Part shown: positions 24,497 through 33,577 of the stretch, one piece after another | Numbering within the stretch: position 1 is the stretch's first letter | Layout of the letters: every line of letters starts with the position of its first letter | NCBI GenBank assembly: GCA_019931185.1 | Contig: JAINDK010000045.1 | Span: forward strand, 1-41,309 | DNA: 41,309 bases | Reading direction: 5' to 3' | DNA from: Bryobacter sp. CoA8 C33 | GTDB lineage: Bacteria > Acidobacteriota > Terriglobia > Bryobacterales > Bryobacteraceae | Position numbers and translations under genes: made by a program | Notes under the pieces: model-generated | What the model was told of the DNA's origin: nothing | What the model saw: only the letters and a program-made list of their open reading frames with translations | Databases searched by the model: none

Positions 24497-25879
24497 ATGT
24501 CTGAATTCAAGGCCCGCGTACTGGTTGTCGACGACGAGGCAAACCAGCGCCGCGGCCTTGCTTCCCTCATCGGCGCCTGGGGCTATGAAGTCCGCGAGGC
24601 CCACCACGGTGCGCACGCCCTCGAAGTCCTCGACTCCTTCCCTGCTCAACTCATCGTCACCGACATGATGATGCCCGTTCTCGACGGGCCCGCCCTGCTG
24701 CGCAAGCTGCGCGAACTCCCCAGCCCCCCCGTCGCCCTCGTCGTCACTGCCTTTGGCAGTCTCGAGATCGCCCTCAACACCATTCACGAACTCGGCGCCT
24801 TCTGGTTCCTCGAAAAACCCATCGATACCCAAGCCCTCAAGCTCCTGCTCGAGCGCGCCCTCCATTCCCGCCGCCTCGCCGAAGATAAGGAAATCCTCGA
24901 GCGCCAGTTGGGTTACGACGGACGCCTCGCCGGCCTCGTCGGCCACACCCCCGTCATGCGCCGTCTCTTCGGCCTCGTCCAGCAGGTCGCCCCCACCAAG
25001 GCCTCCGTTCTCATCACCGGCGAAAGCGGCACCGGCAAGGAAGTTCTCGCCCGCGCCATCCACTCCCTCAGCCCCCGCGCCAAAGCCCCCTTCGTCGCCC
25101 TCAATTGCGCCGCCCTCCCCGAGAGCCTCATCGAAAGCGAACTCTTCGGCCATGAAAAAGGCGCCTTCACCGGCGCCCTCGAAAAACGCGCCGGCTGCTT
25201 TGAACTCGCCCACCGCGGCACCCTCCTGCTCGACGAAATCGGCGAAATGCCCGTCGCCACCCAGGCCAAACTCCTGCGCGTTCTCGAGGACGGCCAGGTG
25301 CGCCGCCTCGGTGCCCGCTCGGAAATCGAAGTCGATGTCCGCATCGTCGCCGCCACCAACCGCAAGCTCGAAGACGCCATCGGCAAGGGCGCTTTCCGCG
25401 AAGACCTCTTCTACCGTCTCAATGTCTTCCGTCTCGAACTCGCCCCCCTCCGCGAACGCCTCGACGATCTGCCCCTGCTCGCCGAAACCCTCATTCAGCA
25501 ACTCAACCGCAAGCACGGCCTCCGCATCCCTTCCATCGATCCCGCCGCCCTGCTCGCCCTCTCCCGCCGCTCCTGGCCCGGCAACATCCGCGAGTTGCGC
25601 AACGTCCTCGAGCATGCCGCCATTCTTTCCGCCGATGGCCCCATTCGCTTATCCCATCTCCCGCCCGCCCCCGGCGAACACGCCCCACTCTCCCCCGATC
25701 CAGGCGCCCTCACCATTCGCATCGGCTCCACCGTCGACGAGGCGGAAAAAGCCCTGATCTTCAAAACCCTCGAACACACTCGCCACAATAAGACCCGAGC
25801 CGCCGAAATCCTCGGCATCAGCCTCAAAACCATGCACAACAAGCTCAAACAGTACGGCGCCGATTTCCCCGACCCCTAA
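24497..25879 (+). CDS. Sigma-54-dependent response regulator, NtrC/AtoC type
   Basis: A 460-aa transcription activator: receiver domain (residues 6-120) with VVDDEANQ and phospho-acceptor Asp56 in VTDMMMPVLDG; AAA+ domain with Walker A GESGTGKE (175-182), the sigma-54 loop GAFTGA (222-227) and Walker B-like LLLDEIGEMP; C-terminal Fis-type helix-turn-helix (AAEILGISLKTMHNKLKQYG). It activates RNA polymerase containing sigma-54 after phosphorylation by the kinase encoded 5 bp downstream. It starts 9 bp after the haem/copper protein gene. Targets are not evident; no clear -24/-12 sigma-54 promoter was found by eye. Confidence 0.95.
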   Translation: MSEFKARVLVVDDEANQRRGLASLIGAWGYEVREAHHGAHALEVLDSFPAQLIVTDMMMPVLDGPALLRKLRELPSPPVALVVTAFGSLEIALNTIHELGAFWFLEKPIDTQALKLLLERALHSRRLAEDKEILERQLGYDGRLAGLVGHTPVMRRLFGLVQQVAPTKASVLITGESGTGKEVLARAIHSLSPRAKAPFVALNCAALPESLIESELFGHEKGAFTGALEKRAGCFELAHRGTLLLDEIGEMPVATQAKLLRVLEDGQVRRLGARSEIEVDVRIVAATNRKLEDAIGKGAFREDLFYRLNVFRLELAPLRERLDDLPLLAETLIQQLNRKHGLRIPSIDPAALLALSRRSWPGNIRELRNVLEHAAILSADGPIRLSHLPPAPGEHAPLSPDPGALTIRIGSTVDEAEKALIFKTLEHTRHNKTRAAEILGISLKTMHNKLKQYGADFPDP

Positions 25880-25884
25880 TCACA

Positions 25885-27705
25885 ATGACGCTCAAGACCC
25901 GCTTGCGCCTCACCATCGCCATACCCCTGCTGGCGATCGCCCTCGGCTACTCCGCCTTGAGCCTCTTCACCACCGCCGGCGTCCTCTTCGCCGAGGCTGC
26001 CCGCGGCGCCTCTCTCCTCGCCAGCCACACCCAAACCCTTCTCCTGCAGCGCATCGACGACTACCGCGCCATCGAGCCCTCCTCCTCGCCCCCTCCCGCC
26101 CGGGAAAGCCTCTGGGCCAGCACCCTCGCCCGCGACGAAGCCCTCGCCAGAATGCTCGAGCAGACCATGGCCAGCTCCCGCACCGTCGTCGAAATCGCCA
26201 TCTGCGGCGCCACCGGCCTCGTCCTGTCCAGCTCCAATCCCAGCTCCATCGGCAAGTCTGCGCCCCCCGCCGCCTCCCTCGAACAGTGGGCCCGCCGCGG
26301 CCGCCTCAGCCAGATCTGGCGCGTCTTCACCACCCGCGAGGAATACCAAACCACCATCCCCCTCGGCTTCGCCGGCCGCGGCAAGCCCGTCTTTGAAATC
26401 CGTGTTCTCCTCTCGAGCGTCCTCCTGCGCAATGCCCTCGAGCCCGAAGTCCGCAACCTCCTTTACGCCCTCGCCCTTTCCCTGCTCGCCGCCCTCTTCA
26501 TCGCCGCCCTCACCGCCAACCTCGCCTTCCTCCCCTTGCGCAAGCTCAGCGAGGCCATCGACCGCGTCTCCCGCGGCGAGCCCCTCTCCTCAGCCCCACT
26601 GCGCGAATCCCGCGAATTCCAGGCCGTCGAGTCCAAGCTCAGCCTCCTCGGCGCCCAGGTTCGCGGCGCCCGCGAAGACCTCAAGCAAATGCGCGTCAAC
26701 GTCCAGCAATTGCTCGAACGCATGCAGGACGCCGTTCTCCTCTTCGACGAACAGGAACGCCTCGTCAATGCCGGCCGCGCCCTCGAAAAATTCCTCGGCC
26801 AAGGCCGCTGGCAACTGAACGGCGCCCACGTCTCGGAACTCTTCCCCCCCGGTTCCCCCGCCGGAGACCTTATCACCGGCGCCATGGCTCTGCGCCAAAA
26901 CCTCGACGGCGCCTCCTCCACCCTCGGCCCCCACTCCGTTGCCCTCGATCTCGAGGTTCTCGAGGCCCGCGGCTTCCTCCTCACCATTCGCGATGTCGAA
27001 GCCAAGCTCAGCCTCTCCCACCAACTCGACCTCTCCCAGCGCCTCAGCGCCATTAATTCCCTTACCAGCGGCGTCGCTCACGAAATCAAAAATCCCCTTA
27101 ACTCCATCGGCCTCCACCTCGAGATCCTCAACGCCACCATCGGCCAGTCCCACCCCACCGCCGCCGAAGAAATCCGCATCCTCCGCGAGGAAACTCTCCG
27201 CCTCGACCGCGTCGTCAAAACTTTTCTCAACTTCACCAAACCCGTCGAGCTCAAGCTCGCCCCTCTCGACCTCGTCTCCCTGCTCAACGGCTTGCTCCAG
27301 TTTCTCGGCCCCGAGGCCACGCGCCACCGCGTCCACCTGCTCCTCGATGTCGGCGTCAACCAGGCCCCCCTCCAAGGCGACGCCGACCTACTCAAACAGG
27401 CCTTCCTCAATCTCCTCCGCAACGGCATCGAAGCCATGCCCGATGGCGGCCCCCTCCATGTCGGCATCACCCCCGACGGCCCCCACTGGCTCGTCACCAT
27501 CACCGACCGCGGCATCGGCATCCCCACCGAGAGCCGCCCCCGCATCTTCCAGCTCTACTTCAGCACCAAGTCGAACGGCACCGGCATCGGTCTCGCCGTT
27601 ACCTATCGCGTCGTCCAATTGCACAATGGAAGTATCGACTTCGTAAGCGCCAACCCGGCCGGCACCTCCTTCCTCGTGCGCCTGCCGCGGATTGAGGAGA
27701 ATTGA
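25885..27705 (+). CDS. Membrane sensor histidine kinase, NtrB/AtoS type
   Basis: A 606-aa kinase: N-terminal transmembrane helix (IAIPLLAIALGYSALSLFTTAG), a periplasmic sensor region of about 150 residues, a second helix (LLYALALSLLAALFIAALTA), a HAMP-like linker, a PAS-like domain (MQDAVLLFDEQERLVNAGRA), the phospho-acceptor His399 in SGVAHEIKNPLNSIG, and an ATPase domain with NLLRNGIEAMPDGG and DRGIGIPTE, ending GTSFLVRLP. It is the probable partner of the adjacent sigma-54 regulator. The signal sensed is unknown. Confidence 0.94.
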   Translation: MTLKTRLRLTIAIPLLAIALGYSALSLFTTAGVLFAEAARGASLLASHTQTLLLQRIDDYRAIEPSSSPPPARESLWASTLARDEALARMLEQTMASSRTVVEIAICGATGLVLSSSNPSSIGKSAPPAASLEQWARRGRLSQIWRVFTTREEYQTTIPLGFAGRGKPVFEIRVLLSSVLLRNALEPEVRNLLYALALSLLAALFIAALTANLAFLPLRKLSEAIDRVSRGEPLSSAPLRESREFQAVESKLSLLGAQVRGAREDLKQMRVNVQQLLERMQDAVLLFDEQERLVNAGRALEKFLGQGRWQLNGAHVSELFPPGSPAGDLITGAMALRQNLDGASSTLGPHSVALDLEVLEARGFLLTIRDVEAKLSLSHQLDLSQRLSAINSLTSGVAHEIKNPLNSIGLHLEILNATIGQSHPTAAEEIRILREETLRLDRVVKTFLNFTKPVELKLAPLDLVSLLNGLLQFLGPEATRHRVHLLLDVGVNQAPLQGDADLLKQAFLNLLRNGIEAMPDGGPLHVGITPDGPHWLVTITDRGIGIPTESRPRIFQLYFSTKSNGTGIGLAVTYRVVQLHNGSIDFVSANPAGTSFLVRLPRIEEN

Positions 27706-27712
27706 TCCGGCC

Positions 27713-28318
27713 ATGCGCCCCCACCTCACCATCGCAATCAAAGCGCTCCTGTTGGCCGCCCTCTCCCTCGAACATGGCTGCCTCTTCAAGAAATCCCCCC
27801 GCAAAGCCACCATCGTCATCCCACCACCCCCGCCACCCCCGCCGCCTGCCCCCCTGCCCACCCCGCCACAACTTCCCGCCCCCGAACCCAAACCCGCTTC
27901 CCGCCAAGTTCAGATGCCCCGTCTCCCCCCGCCCACCGCCCCGCGTAAGTCCACCCCGCGCCGCAAGAAAAGCACCGTCGCCTCCACTGAGCCCAAACCC
28001 ACCGAGCCCAAAACCATAGACTCCAAACCCGCGGTCCCCAAACCTGCCCTCATCCCCAATCCCACCCCCTCGCTCCAGCCCATCCTCAGCCCCCGCGAGA
28101 CCGAGGAACGCACTCAACGCATCCGCACCTACCTCCAGCAGGCCCGCCTCGCCCTCCTCCGCGCCGAACGGGCTAAGCCCGACTCCCGTCAACGCCAGTT
28201 GATCAACCAAATCCGCACCTTCCTCCAACAAGCCGATGACGCCCGCCACACCGACCTCGTCCGCGCCGAAAACCTCGCCGAGCGCGCCGCCGTCCTCTCC
28301 CGTGGCCTCAGCCGCTAA
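27713..28318 (+). CDS. Proline-rich lipoprotein
   Basis: A 201-aa protein of no recognised family. Signal peptide with a lipobox-like Cys (ALSLEHGC, C23), then a long Pro/Lys-rich spacer (PPPPPPPPP and repeated EPK/KPA units, about residues 35-125), then a helical C-terminal segment (YLQQARLALLRAERAKP). The layout suggests a cell-envelope lipoprotein spanning peptidoglycan to present a helical domain. The start at ATG 27713 is chosen over a TTG seven codons earlier. It follows the kinase by 7 bp and so belongs to the same transcript; it converges on the OmpA gene. Confidence 0.7.
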   Translation: MRPHLTIAIKALLLAALSLEHGCLFKKSPRKATIVIPPPPPPPPPAPLPTPPQLPAPEPKPASRQVQMPRLPPPTAPRKSTPRRKKSTVASTEPKPTEPKTIDSKPAVPKPALIPNPTPSLQPILSPRETEERTQRIRTYLQQARLALLRAERAKPDSRQRQLINQIRTFLQQADDARHTDLVRAENLAERAAVLSRGLSR

Positions 28319-28350
28319 ACCCCCGCCAATTGCTCCCGCGGCCGGTCCCG

Positions 28351-29106
28351 CTACAGCGCCCCCCGCTGCGCCGCCCCTTCTCCCGCCACAAACACCTTCA
28401 CCTCCACCCGGCGGTTCCGCTGCCGTCCGCCCCGCGTCCGGTTGTCTCCCAATTGGCTTTCCTCCCCATAGCCCGCGACATAGATCCGGTGCAGTGGCAC
28501 CCCGTGCTTCGCCGTCAAATACCGCACCACCGCCTCCGCCCGCTTGCGGCTCAACTCGAGGTTCCTCTCCCTCGTGCCTGTGCTGTCGGTGAAGCCCCGC
28601 ACCTCGATCACGAAGTTCTCCCGGCCGCGCACCTGCCCCGCCGCCGCGTCCAGCCTCAGCGCCGCCTTCGCGTCCACTTCCCATTTCCCCAAGCCAAATC
28701 CCACCTCATCCGTTGCCGTCAGTTGATACTTCTGCACCCTCTCCAGCCGCGCCTCGAGCGCCGCGTCCACCGTCCTCAGACTCTTTTCCAACTCCTCGCT
28801 CCGCGTCAATCCCTTCATCGCCAGCCTCCGGCCCTCGGCCGCCTCCCCGCGCGCCAGCGCCGCTTCGTCCACCGCGCTGTCGGCCTTGCCCTGCGCTCCC
28901 CGCGCCCGCTCGTCGGCCCCGGCCACGCCACGCTCCAGTTCCTCGATGCTCCGGGCCTGTGCCTTTGCCCCAGCCTCGAGTTCCCCCACCTTCTGTTCCA
29001 CCGGCGTCACGGTCGTGCGCACAAACCTCTTCGTCGCACACCCCATCAGCATTGGCAGAATCGCCAGCGCCGAAATCATCGTCATCTTGTTCCTGCTTGC
29101 GGTCAT
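28351..29106 (-). CDS. OmpA family peptidoglycan-associated lipoprotein
   Basis: A 251-aa protein: lipoprotein signal ending LPMLMGCATKR, an alpha-helical, coiled-coil-like middle (repeated ELE/EEL and Ala-rich stretches, about residues 40-130), and a C-terminal OmpA peptidoglycan-binding domain (VIEVRGFTDSTGTRERNLELS, then RAEAVVRYL, and NRRVEVKVFV). It probably anchors the outer membrane to the wall. The start is set by AAGGAG about 8 bases before the ATG at 29106; longer readings are excluded. The 131 bp upstream up to the regulator gene contain no other gene. Confidence 0.88.
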   Translation of the reverse strand: MTASRNKMTMISALAILPMLMGCATKRFVRTTVTPVEQKVGELEAGAKAQARSIEELERGVAGADERARGAQGKADSAVDEAALARGEAAEGRRLAMKGLTRSEELEKSLRTVDAALEARLERVQKYQLTATDEVGFGLGKWEVDAKAALRLDAAAGQVRGRENFVIEVRGFTDSTGTRERNLELSRKRAEAVVRYLTAKHGVPLHRIYVAGYGEESQLGDNRTRGGRQRNRRVEVKVFVAGEGAAQRGAL

Positions 29107-29237
29107 CGTTGGTCTCCTTCCTTGCGCCACGCCCTCCTGTACCGCACTCCTCGTGCCAAACCCAAAACGCTTGATTCGATTGACTGCGCCCCCCACTGCC
29201 CCCGGCAAACTTTACTCTGGCCGCGTAAGAATTACCC

Positions 29238-30353
29238 TCACGCCAACTGCCGCCCCGTCTCGCGAGTGTCATAGCCGGCCAGCACCTCCAGCCTCCGCCG
29301 CAACACAGCCCGCTGCAACAGCTCGAGAAATCGCTCCACCCCCGGCGCCCCCATCTCCCCCCGTCGCATCACAAAGTCATAGCGCTCACTCCGCAGCGGC
29401 ACAAAGTCCAGCCCAAAGCTCTGCGCCGCCGACCGCGTCGCCAAACAACAATCCGCTTCCCCCGTCCGCACCAGATACGCCACCGCCAAATGCCCCTTCC
29501 CCTGCCGCTCATACCCGTTCAAGTCCCGCCCGCTCATCCCCGCCTCCCGCAGCAGCCTCTCAAGCAGCGCCCTGCTCCCCGATCCCGCCTCCCGGTTCAC
29601 AAATCGCACCTCCTTCCGCCCCAGGTCCCCAATCCCGCCAATCTCCAGCGGATTCCCCGGCGCCGTCACCAGCCCCTCCTCCCACCGCGCAAAGCTCACC
29701 ACCGCGAAATCCTCCCCCGCATAATGCTCCCGCAAATACGGTAGATTGAACTCCCCCGTCGCCGCATCCTCCAAATGGCTCCCCGCCACATGCACCTTGC
29801 CCTCCCGCAGCCACTCGAGCGCCTGCCGGCTCGACGCCGCCACCGGCACCACCTCCACTCCCGCCAGCTTTTCCGCCATCCTCCCCACAATCCCAATCGC
29901 CGGATCACACCCCGCCAGCACCAGCTTCCGCCCCCCGCTCGCTTCCGCCGCTAAACTCAACACCCCCGCCCGCTTCCGCGCCACGCGCCCCACGATTCCG
30001 TCCGCCTCCGGCAAAAAACTCGGTCGCGCATCCACCGGCACACTCACCACCCGCTCCCCCACCATGCACAGCCGCACCGCTTGCCCCTTGCTCACCGGTC
30101 CCGTGCTCAAAATCTCCGTCTCGATCAGCGCCGCCTCCCTCCCCGCCCAGCCCTCCAGTTCAAACAACTGCTCCACCCCGGCTTCGAGCGCCCGCGCCAG
30201 CTTCAACGCCACCTCCGTGTTCGGTACATAATTCCCCCCCTCGATGGCGTAAATCGTCTGCCGGCTCACTCCCACCTGCGCCGCCAGCTCCGCCGCCCCC
30301 ACCCCGCGCGCCTTGCGCACCGCCGCCAAGCGGCTTAGTACCTTTTCTCCCAT
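29238..30353 (-). CDS. HTH regulator fused to a periplasmic-binding-like domain
   Basis: A 371-aa one-component regulator. Residues 5-60 form an XRE-type helix-turn-helix (ELAAQVGVSRQTIYAIEGG). From about residue 140 onwards there is a type-2 periplasmic-binding-like domain (KLVLAGCDPAIGIVGRMAEK, VHVAGSHLEDAATGEFN, RFVNREAGSGSRALLERLL), the fold used for molybdate/tungstate or other small ligands. The start at ATG 30353 follows GGGAGG. It is the last gene of the glycan operon, 13 bp after the receptor gene, which hints that the ligand may relate to the imported substrate. The domain alone would suggest an anion. Confidence 0.85.
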   Translation of the reverse strand: MGEKVLSRLAAVRKARGVGAAELAAQVGVSRQTIYAIEGGNYVPNTEVALKLARALEAGVEQLFELEGWAGREAALIETEILSTGPVSKGQAVRLCMVGERVVSVPVDARPSFLPEADGIVGRVARKRAGVLSLAAEASGGRKLVLAGCDPAIGIVGRMAEKLAGVEVVPVAASSRQALEWLREGKVHVAGSHLEDAATGEFNLPYLREHYAGEDFAVVSFARWEEGLVTAPGNPLEIGGIGDLGRKEVRFVNREAGSGSRALLERLLREAGMSGRDLNGYERQGKGHLAVAYLVRTGEADCCLATRSAAQSFGLDFVPLRSERYDFVMRRGEMGAPGVERFLELLQRAVLRRRLEVLAGYDTRETGRQLA

Positions 30354-30366
30354 CGCTATGCCTCCC

Positions 30367-33300
30367 TCAAAAATGAATTTTACCCACCAACTCAAATACC
30401 CGCGGATCGAAAGCCGTCCCGATCACGCCAAACGCCGCCGTCCCGAAGCTGCCATTCGGGCTCCCCAAATTCGCTCGATTCGTCGCGTTGAACGCCTCCC
30501 CCCGCAACTCCATCCGCAGTCCTTCCCGCAACGGAATCGTCTTCGATACCACCACATCCAGCGTCCCAAAGCCCGGCCCGCGCACCGGATTTCGCGAACT
30601 GTTCCCCAATGTAAACTGCCCTGCCGCCGCAAATGCCCCCCGGTCAAACCAACGCTGCGGACTCTTCTCTCCCCCGCTCAATTCCGGCTGCCCCACCCGG
30701 TTCGGCCTCTGCGTCCCAAACCCGGCAAATGCATTCAGATTCGTCGCCTGCACCACCGCCACCGGGCTGCCCGCCTGCCGCCGCGCCACCCCCGCCACGC
30801 TCCACCCCCCCCGCCACCGCCCCCTTCCGAAAGGCAGCTCATACACAAAACCCGCCGACACCTGCCGCGGCACATCCCCCGTGCTCACATCCTTCTCCAA
30901 TCGCTTGTTGAAGCTGTCCGCCGCCTGAAAGTTCACCACCGGCCCTGACAACACCGCCGCATCAAACACCGCCCCCGCATCGTCGATTAGCTTCGACCAC
31001 GTATAGGCCACCGTAAACGCCAACCCCCGACCAAACCGCTTCTCCCCGCGCACCTGCAGCGAGTGATACGTCGAATGCCCCACATTGTTCCGGTACAGCG
31101 CCACCGTGCCAAACCGCGGATACGGCCGCAATAGTTGTGCCCGGGCGATTACTTCCCCCCCAAATGCCTCCGGATAGGGATTCCCCACCCCCTCGAGCAG
31201 CCTCGCCCCCTCCCGCAATTGCTCCACCGTCAATTGGTTCAGGTTCACATCCGGCACCCCCAGCCGCGTCAGCTTCGAGCCCAAATACCCTACCTCCACG
31301 CTCCCACTCGCCCCGATTGCCCTCTGCACGCTCATATTCCATTGCTGCGCATAGCCGCTTCCGTTATCCCGCTGCACCGCGAACACTCCCTGGCCCAACC
31401 CCGAATCCCGATTCCGCTCCCCCGCCCTCGGCTCCGCTCCCGCCCCCAGCACCAGCGCCGGCTCGAGGTTGTCCAGCGTCTGCCGCGTCTGAGTCTGGAT
31501 AAACGGAAACAGCGGCGTCGTGAACGGCGTCGTTATCCCCGTCTGTTCTATCCACATCAGTCCATATCCCGCCCGCGCCACCGCCTTGTCCCCCATCCGC
31601 CAGGCCAACCCCACCCGCGGCGCGATGTTCGCCTTCTCCAGATTCCGCGCCGCCCGCGGAAATCCCTCCACCCCCAAAAAATCCAGCTTCTCCGTCTTCA
31701 GATTGAATACCGCCCCCCGGTCCCCCACCACCGTCGACGGAAAGTTCAGCGTGTAACGCACCCCATAGTTCACCGACAAGCTCCGCCCCACCCGCCAGTC
31801 GTCCTGCGCGAAAAACTCAGCATTCGCCGCCCGCGGCCCCAACTTCCCCGCCTGCCGGTCGATCGTATACCGCGTCACCTGCCCCGTCAGAAACGACGCA
31901 AAGCTGCTGCCCGTATTCGCCACCGCCGCCCCGCTCCCCGTCAGCCCGCTCGTGAACAACGTCGTGAACTGGTAATTTCCCGCCGGGCTCCCCGGCTGCA
32001 ACACATCCAGCCGCTGCCAGCGCAAATCCACCCCCACCTTGATCGTGTGCGCCCCCCGCACCCGGCTCAGCTGATCGGCCACCTGCAGCACCGCCGTGCC
32101 CATCTCCGCGTTCGCCCCCGCCGCCGGCCCCAGTTGCTGAAACCCCACTACTTCATAGGTCGGCAGCACACTCTCAAGCCCCGCCCCGCTCCGCATTGCC
32201 ACCCGCTCCAATCGCCGCCCCGTCCATCCCAGCCGCAACTGGTTCACCAACACCGGCGAAATCGTCGCCGTATACTCGCTCGCCACGCCATCGGCCCGCG
32301 TCCGCGTATCGCCCAGAATTCCCGCCGTCACGCTCCCGCTCCCATCGGCCAGTGGCGTCGCTGGTACTCCCCGGTCCCGCAGATACGTATACCGCCCAAA
32401 CCACCGCTGCCTCGCCCCCACATACCGGTCCACCCGCAGCCCCCACTGCTCGGCCCGCGTCTCCTCCCGGCCCAGCCGCCGGTAATTGTTCGCCGTGCCC
32501 CCTAGGTTCGCCTCCGGATAGCGGCTCACCAGCCCCCGCACCACCGGGTTCCACCGCGCCGCCGGTATCTGATTCCCCGCAAACACATCCCGCGCCCACC
32601 CCGTCCCGTCCCGCCGTGTCGTCGCCGCGTCATATACCGGCTGCCGGAAGATTCCCCCCCGCTCCCCCGCCGTCGGCACCGTGCTCAACCGCACCACCCC
32701 CTGCGATAGCCGCGTCCCCTGAAAATCCCCAAACACAAAGCTTCTGTTCCTCTCCACCGGCCCCCCCAACACCCCTCCATATTGGTTCCGCCGGAAGCGC
32801 GGCCTCCCCCCAGGCGCCGCGAAAAAGTTTCTCGCGTTCAGCCCCTCATGCCGCAAAAATTCAAATAAACTCCCCCGCCACTGCCCATCCCCCGCCTTTT
32901 GGTTCACCAGTATGATCCCCCCATTCGACCGCCCAAACTCCGCCGCCACGCTGTTCGTCTCCACCCGAAGCTCCGCGATCGCGTCAACCACCGGAGAATA
33001 CGCCACCTGCCCCGGCTCCGGCTGTAGCACACTCACCCCGTCATAAAGATACTCGCTCGCCCGCGGCCGGCTCCCGTTGATCCGCGGCAACACACTCCCC
33101 GGCGCCAGATTCACCCCCGGCGACAAGGCCAGCAACGGCACAAAGTTCCTCCCGTCAAGCGGCAGGCTCACCGCCTGCCGCCCCTCCAGATGAAAGCTCA
33201 CCGTCCCCCGCGTGCTCTCCAGCACCGGCGGCGCCCCGCTTACCTCCACCCTCTGTCCCGCCTCCCCCAAGCTCATCTCCAAATCCAGATTCAGATGCTC

Positions 33301-33564
33301 CCCGGCCCGCAACTCCACCCCGCTTCGCCGCAACGGCGCAAAAGGCGCCCGCTCCACCTCCACCCGGTACTGCCCCGGCGGCGCCGCCAGCAGCCGGTAC
33401 CGCCCTGCCTCATCCGTCTCGAGCCGCACCCTGTACCCCGTACCCCCATGCTCAATTACTACCCACGCTCCCCCCAGCCCCAGCCCCGCCGGATCACGCA
33501 CTACCCCCGCCATCTCCCCACTCGTCGCCTGCGCGTAGGCAATCAGTAGTGCAATGTTAAACAC
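30367..33564 (-). CDS. TonB-dependent receptor with carboxypeptidase-regulatory N-domain (Oar-like)
   Basis: A 1065-aa outer-membrane protein. A signal peptide (FNIALLIAYAQA) is followed by a carboxypeptidase-regulatory-like domain (about residues 18-95: GVVRDPAGLGLGGAWV, TDEAGRYRLLAAPPGQY), a plug-type region (GRNFVPLLALSPGVNL, YDGVSVLQPEPG, VETNSVAAEFGRSNGG) and a long beta-barrel ending in the aromatic FELVGKIHF. Acidobacteria use such proteins to take up large or complex substrates. The start is GTG at 33564, 13 bp after the sulfatase stop. Placement in a sialidase/sulfatase operon suggests that it imports a glycan breakdown product. Confidence 0.92.
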   Translation of the reverse strand: MFNIALLIAYAQATSGEMAGVVRDPAGLGLGGAWVVIEHGGTGYRVRLETDEAGRYRLLAAPPGQYRVEVERAPFAPLRRSGVELRAGEHLNLDLEMSLGEAGQRVEVSGAPPVLESTRGTVSFHLEGRQAVSLPLDGRNFVPLLALSPGVNLAPGSVLPRINGSRPRASEYLYDGVSVLQPEPGQVAYSPVVDAIAELRVETNSVAAEFGRSNGGIILVNQKAGDGQWRGSLFEFLRHEGLNARNFFAAPGGRPRFRRNQYGGVLGGPVERNRSFVFGDFQGTRLSQGVVRLSTVPTAGERGGIFRQPVYDAATTRRDGTGWARDVFAGNQIPAARWNPVVRGLVSRYPEANLGGTANNYRRLGREETRAEQWGLRVDRYVGARQRWFGRYTYLRDRGVPATPLADGSGSVTAGILGDTRTRADGVASEYTATISPVLVNQLRLGWTGRRLERVAMRSGAGLESVLPTYEVVGFQQLGPAAGANAEMGTAVLQVADQLSRVRGAHTIKVGVDLRWQRLDVLQPGSPAGNYQFTTLFTSGLTGSGAAVANTGSSFASFLTGQVTRYTIDRQAGKLGPRAANAEFFAQDDWRVGRSLSVNYGVRYTLNFPSTVVGDRGAVFNLKTEKLDFLGVEGFPRAARNLEKANIAPRVGLAWRMGDKAVARAGYGLMWIEQTGITTPFTTPLFPFIQTQTRQTLDNLEPALVLGAGAEPRAGERNRDSGLGQGVFAVQRDNGSGYAQQWNMSVQRAIGASGSVEVGYLGSKLTRLGVPDVNLNQLTVEQLREGARLLEGVGNPYPEAFGGEVIARAQLLRPYPRFGTVALYRNNVGHSTYHSLQVRGEKRFGRGLAFTVAYTWSKLIDDAGAVFDAAVLSGPVVNFQAADSFNKRLEKDVSTGDVPRQVSAGFVYELPFGRGRWRGGWSVAGVARRQAGSPVAVVQATNLNAFAGFGTQRPNRVGQPELSGGEKSPQRWFDRGAFAAAGQFTLGNSSRNPVRGPGFGTLDVVVSKTIPLREGLRMELRGEAFNATNRANLGSPNGSFGTAAFGVIGTAFDPRVFELVGKIHF

Positions 33565-33577
33565 GACACTGTCATTG

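Noticed and set aside
23219-25615. A 798-codon open frame on the minus strand
   Set aside because: It is antisense to the cytochrome/monooxygenase and NtrC genes, has low-complexity Gly/Glu/Ala composition and no motifs; it is a by-product of high GC content.
31135-32505. A 456-codon plus-strand frame inside the receptor gene
   Set aside because: Antisense, extremely Pro/Arg/His-rich, no motifs; the minus-strand receptor explains the region fully.
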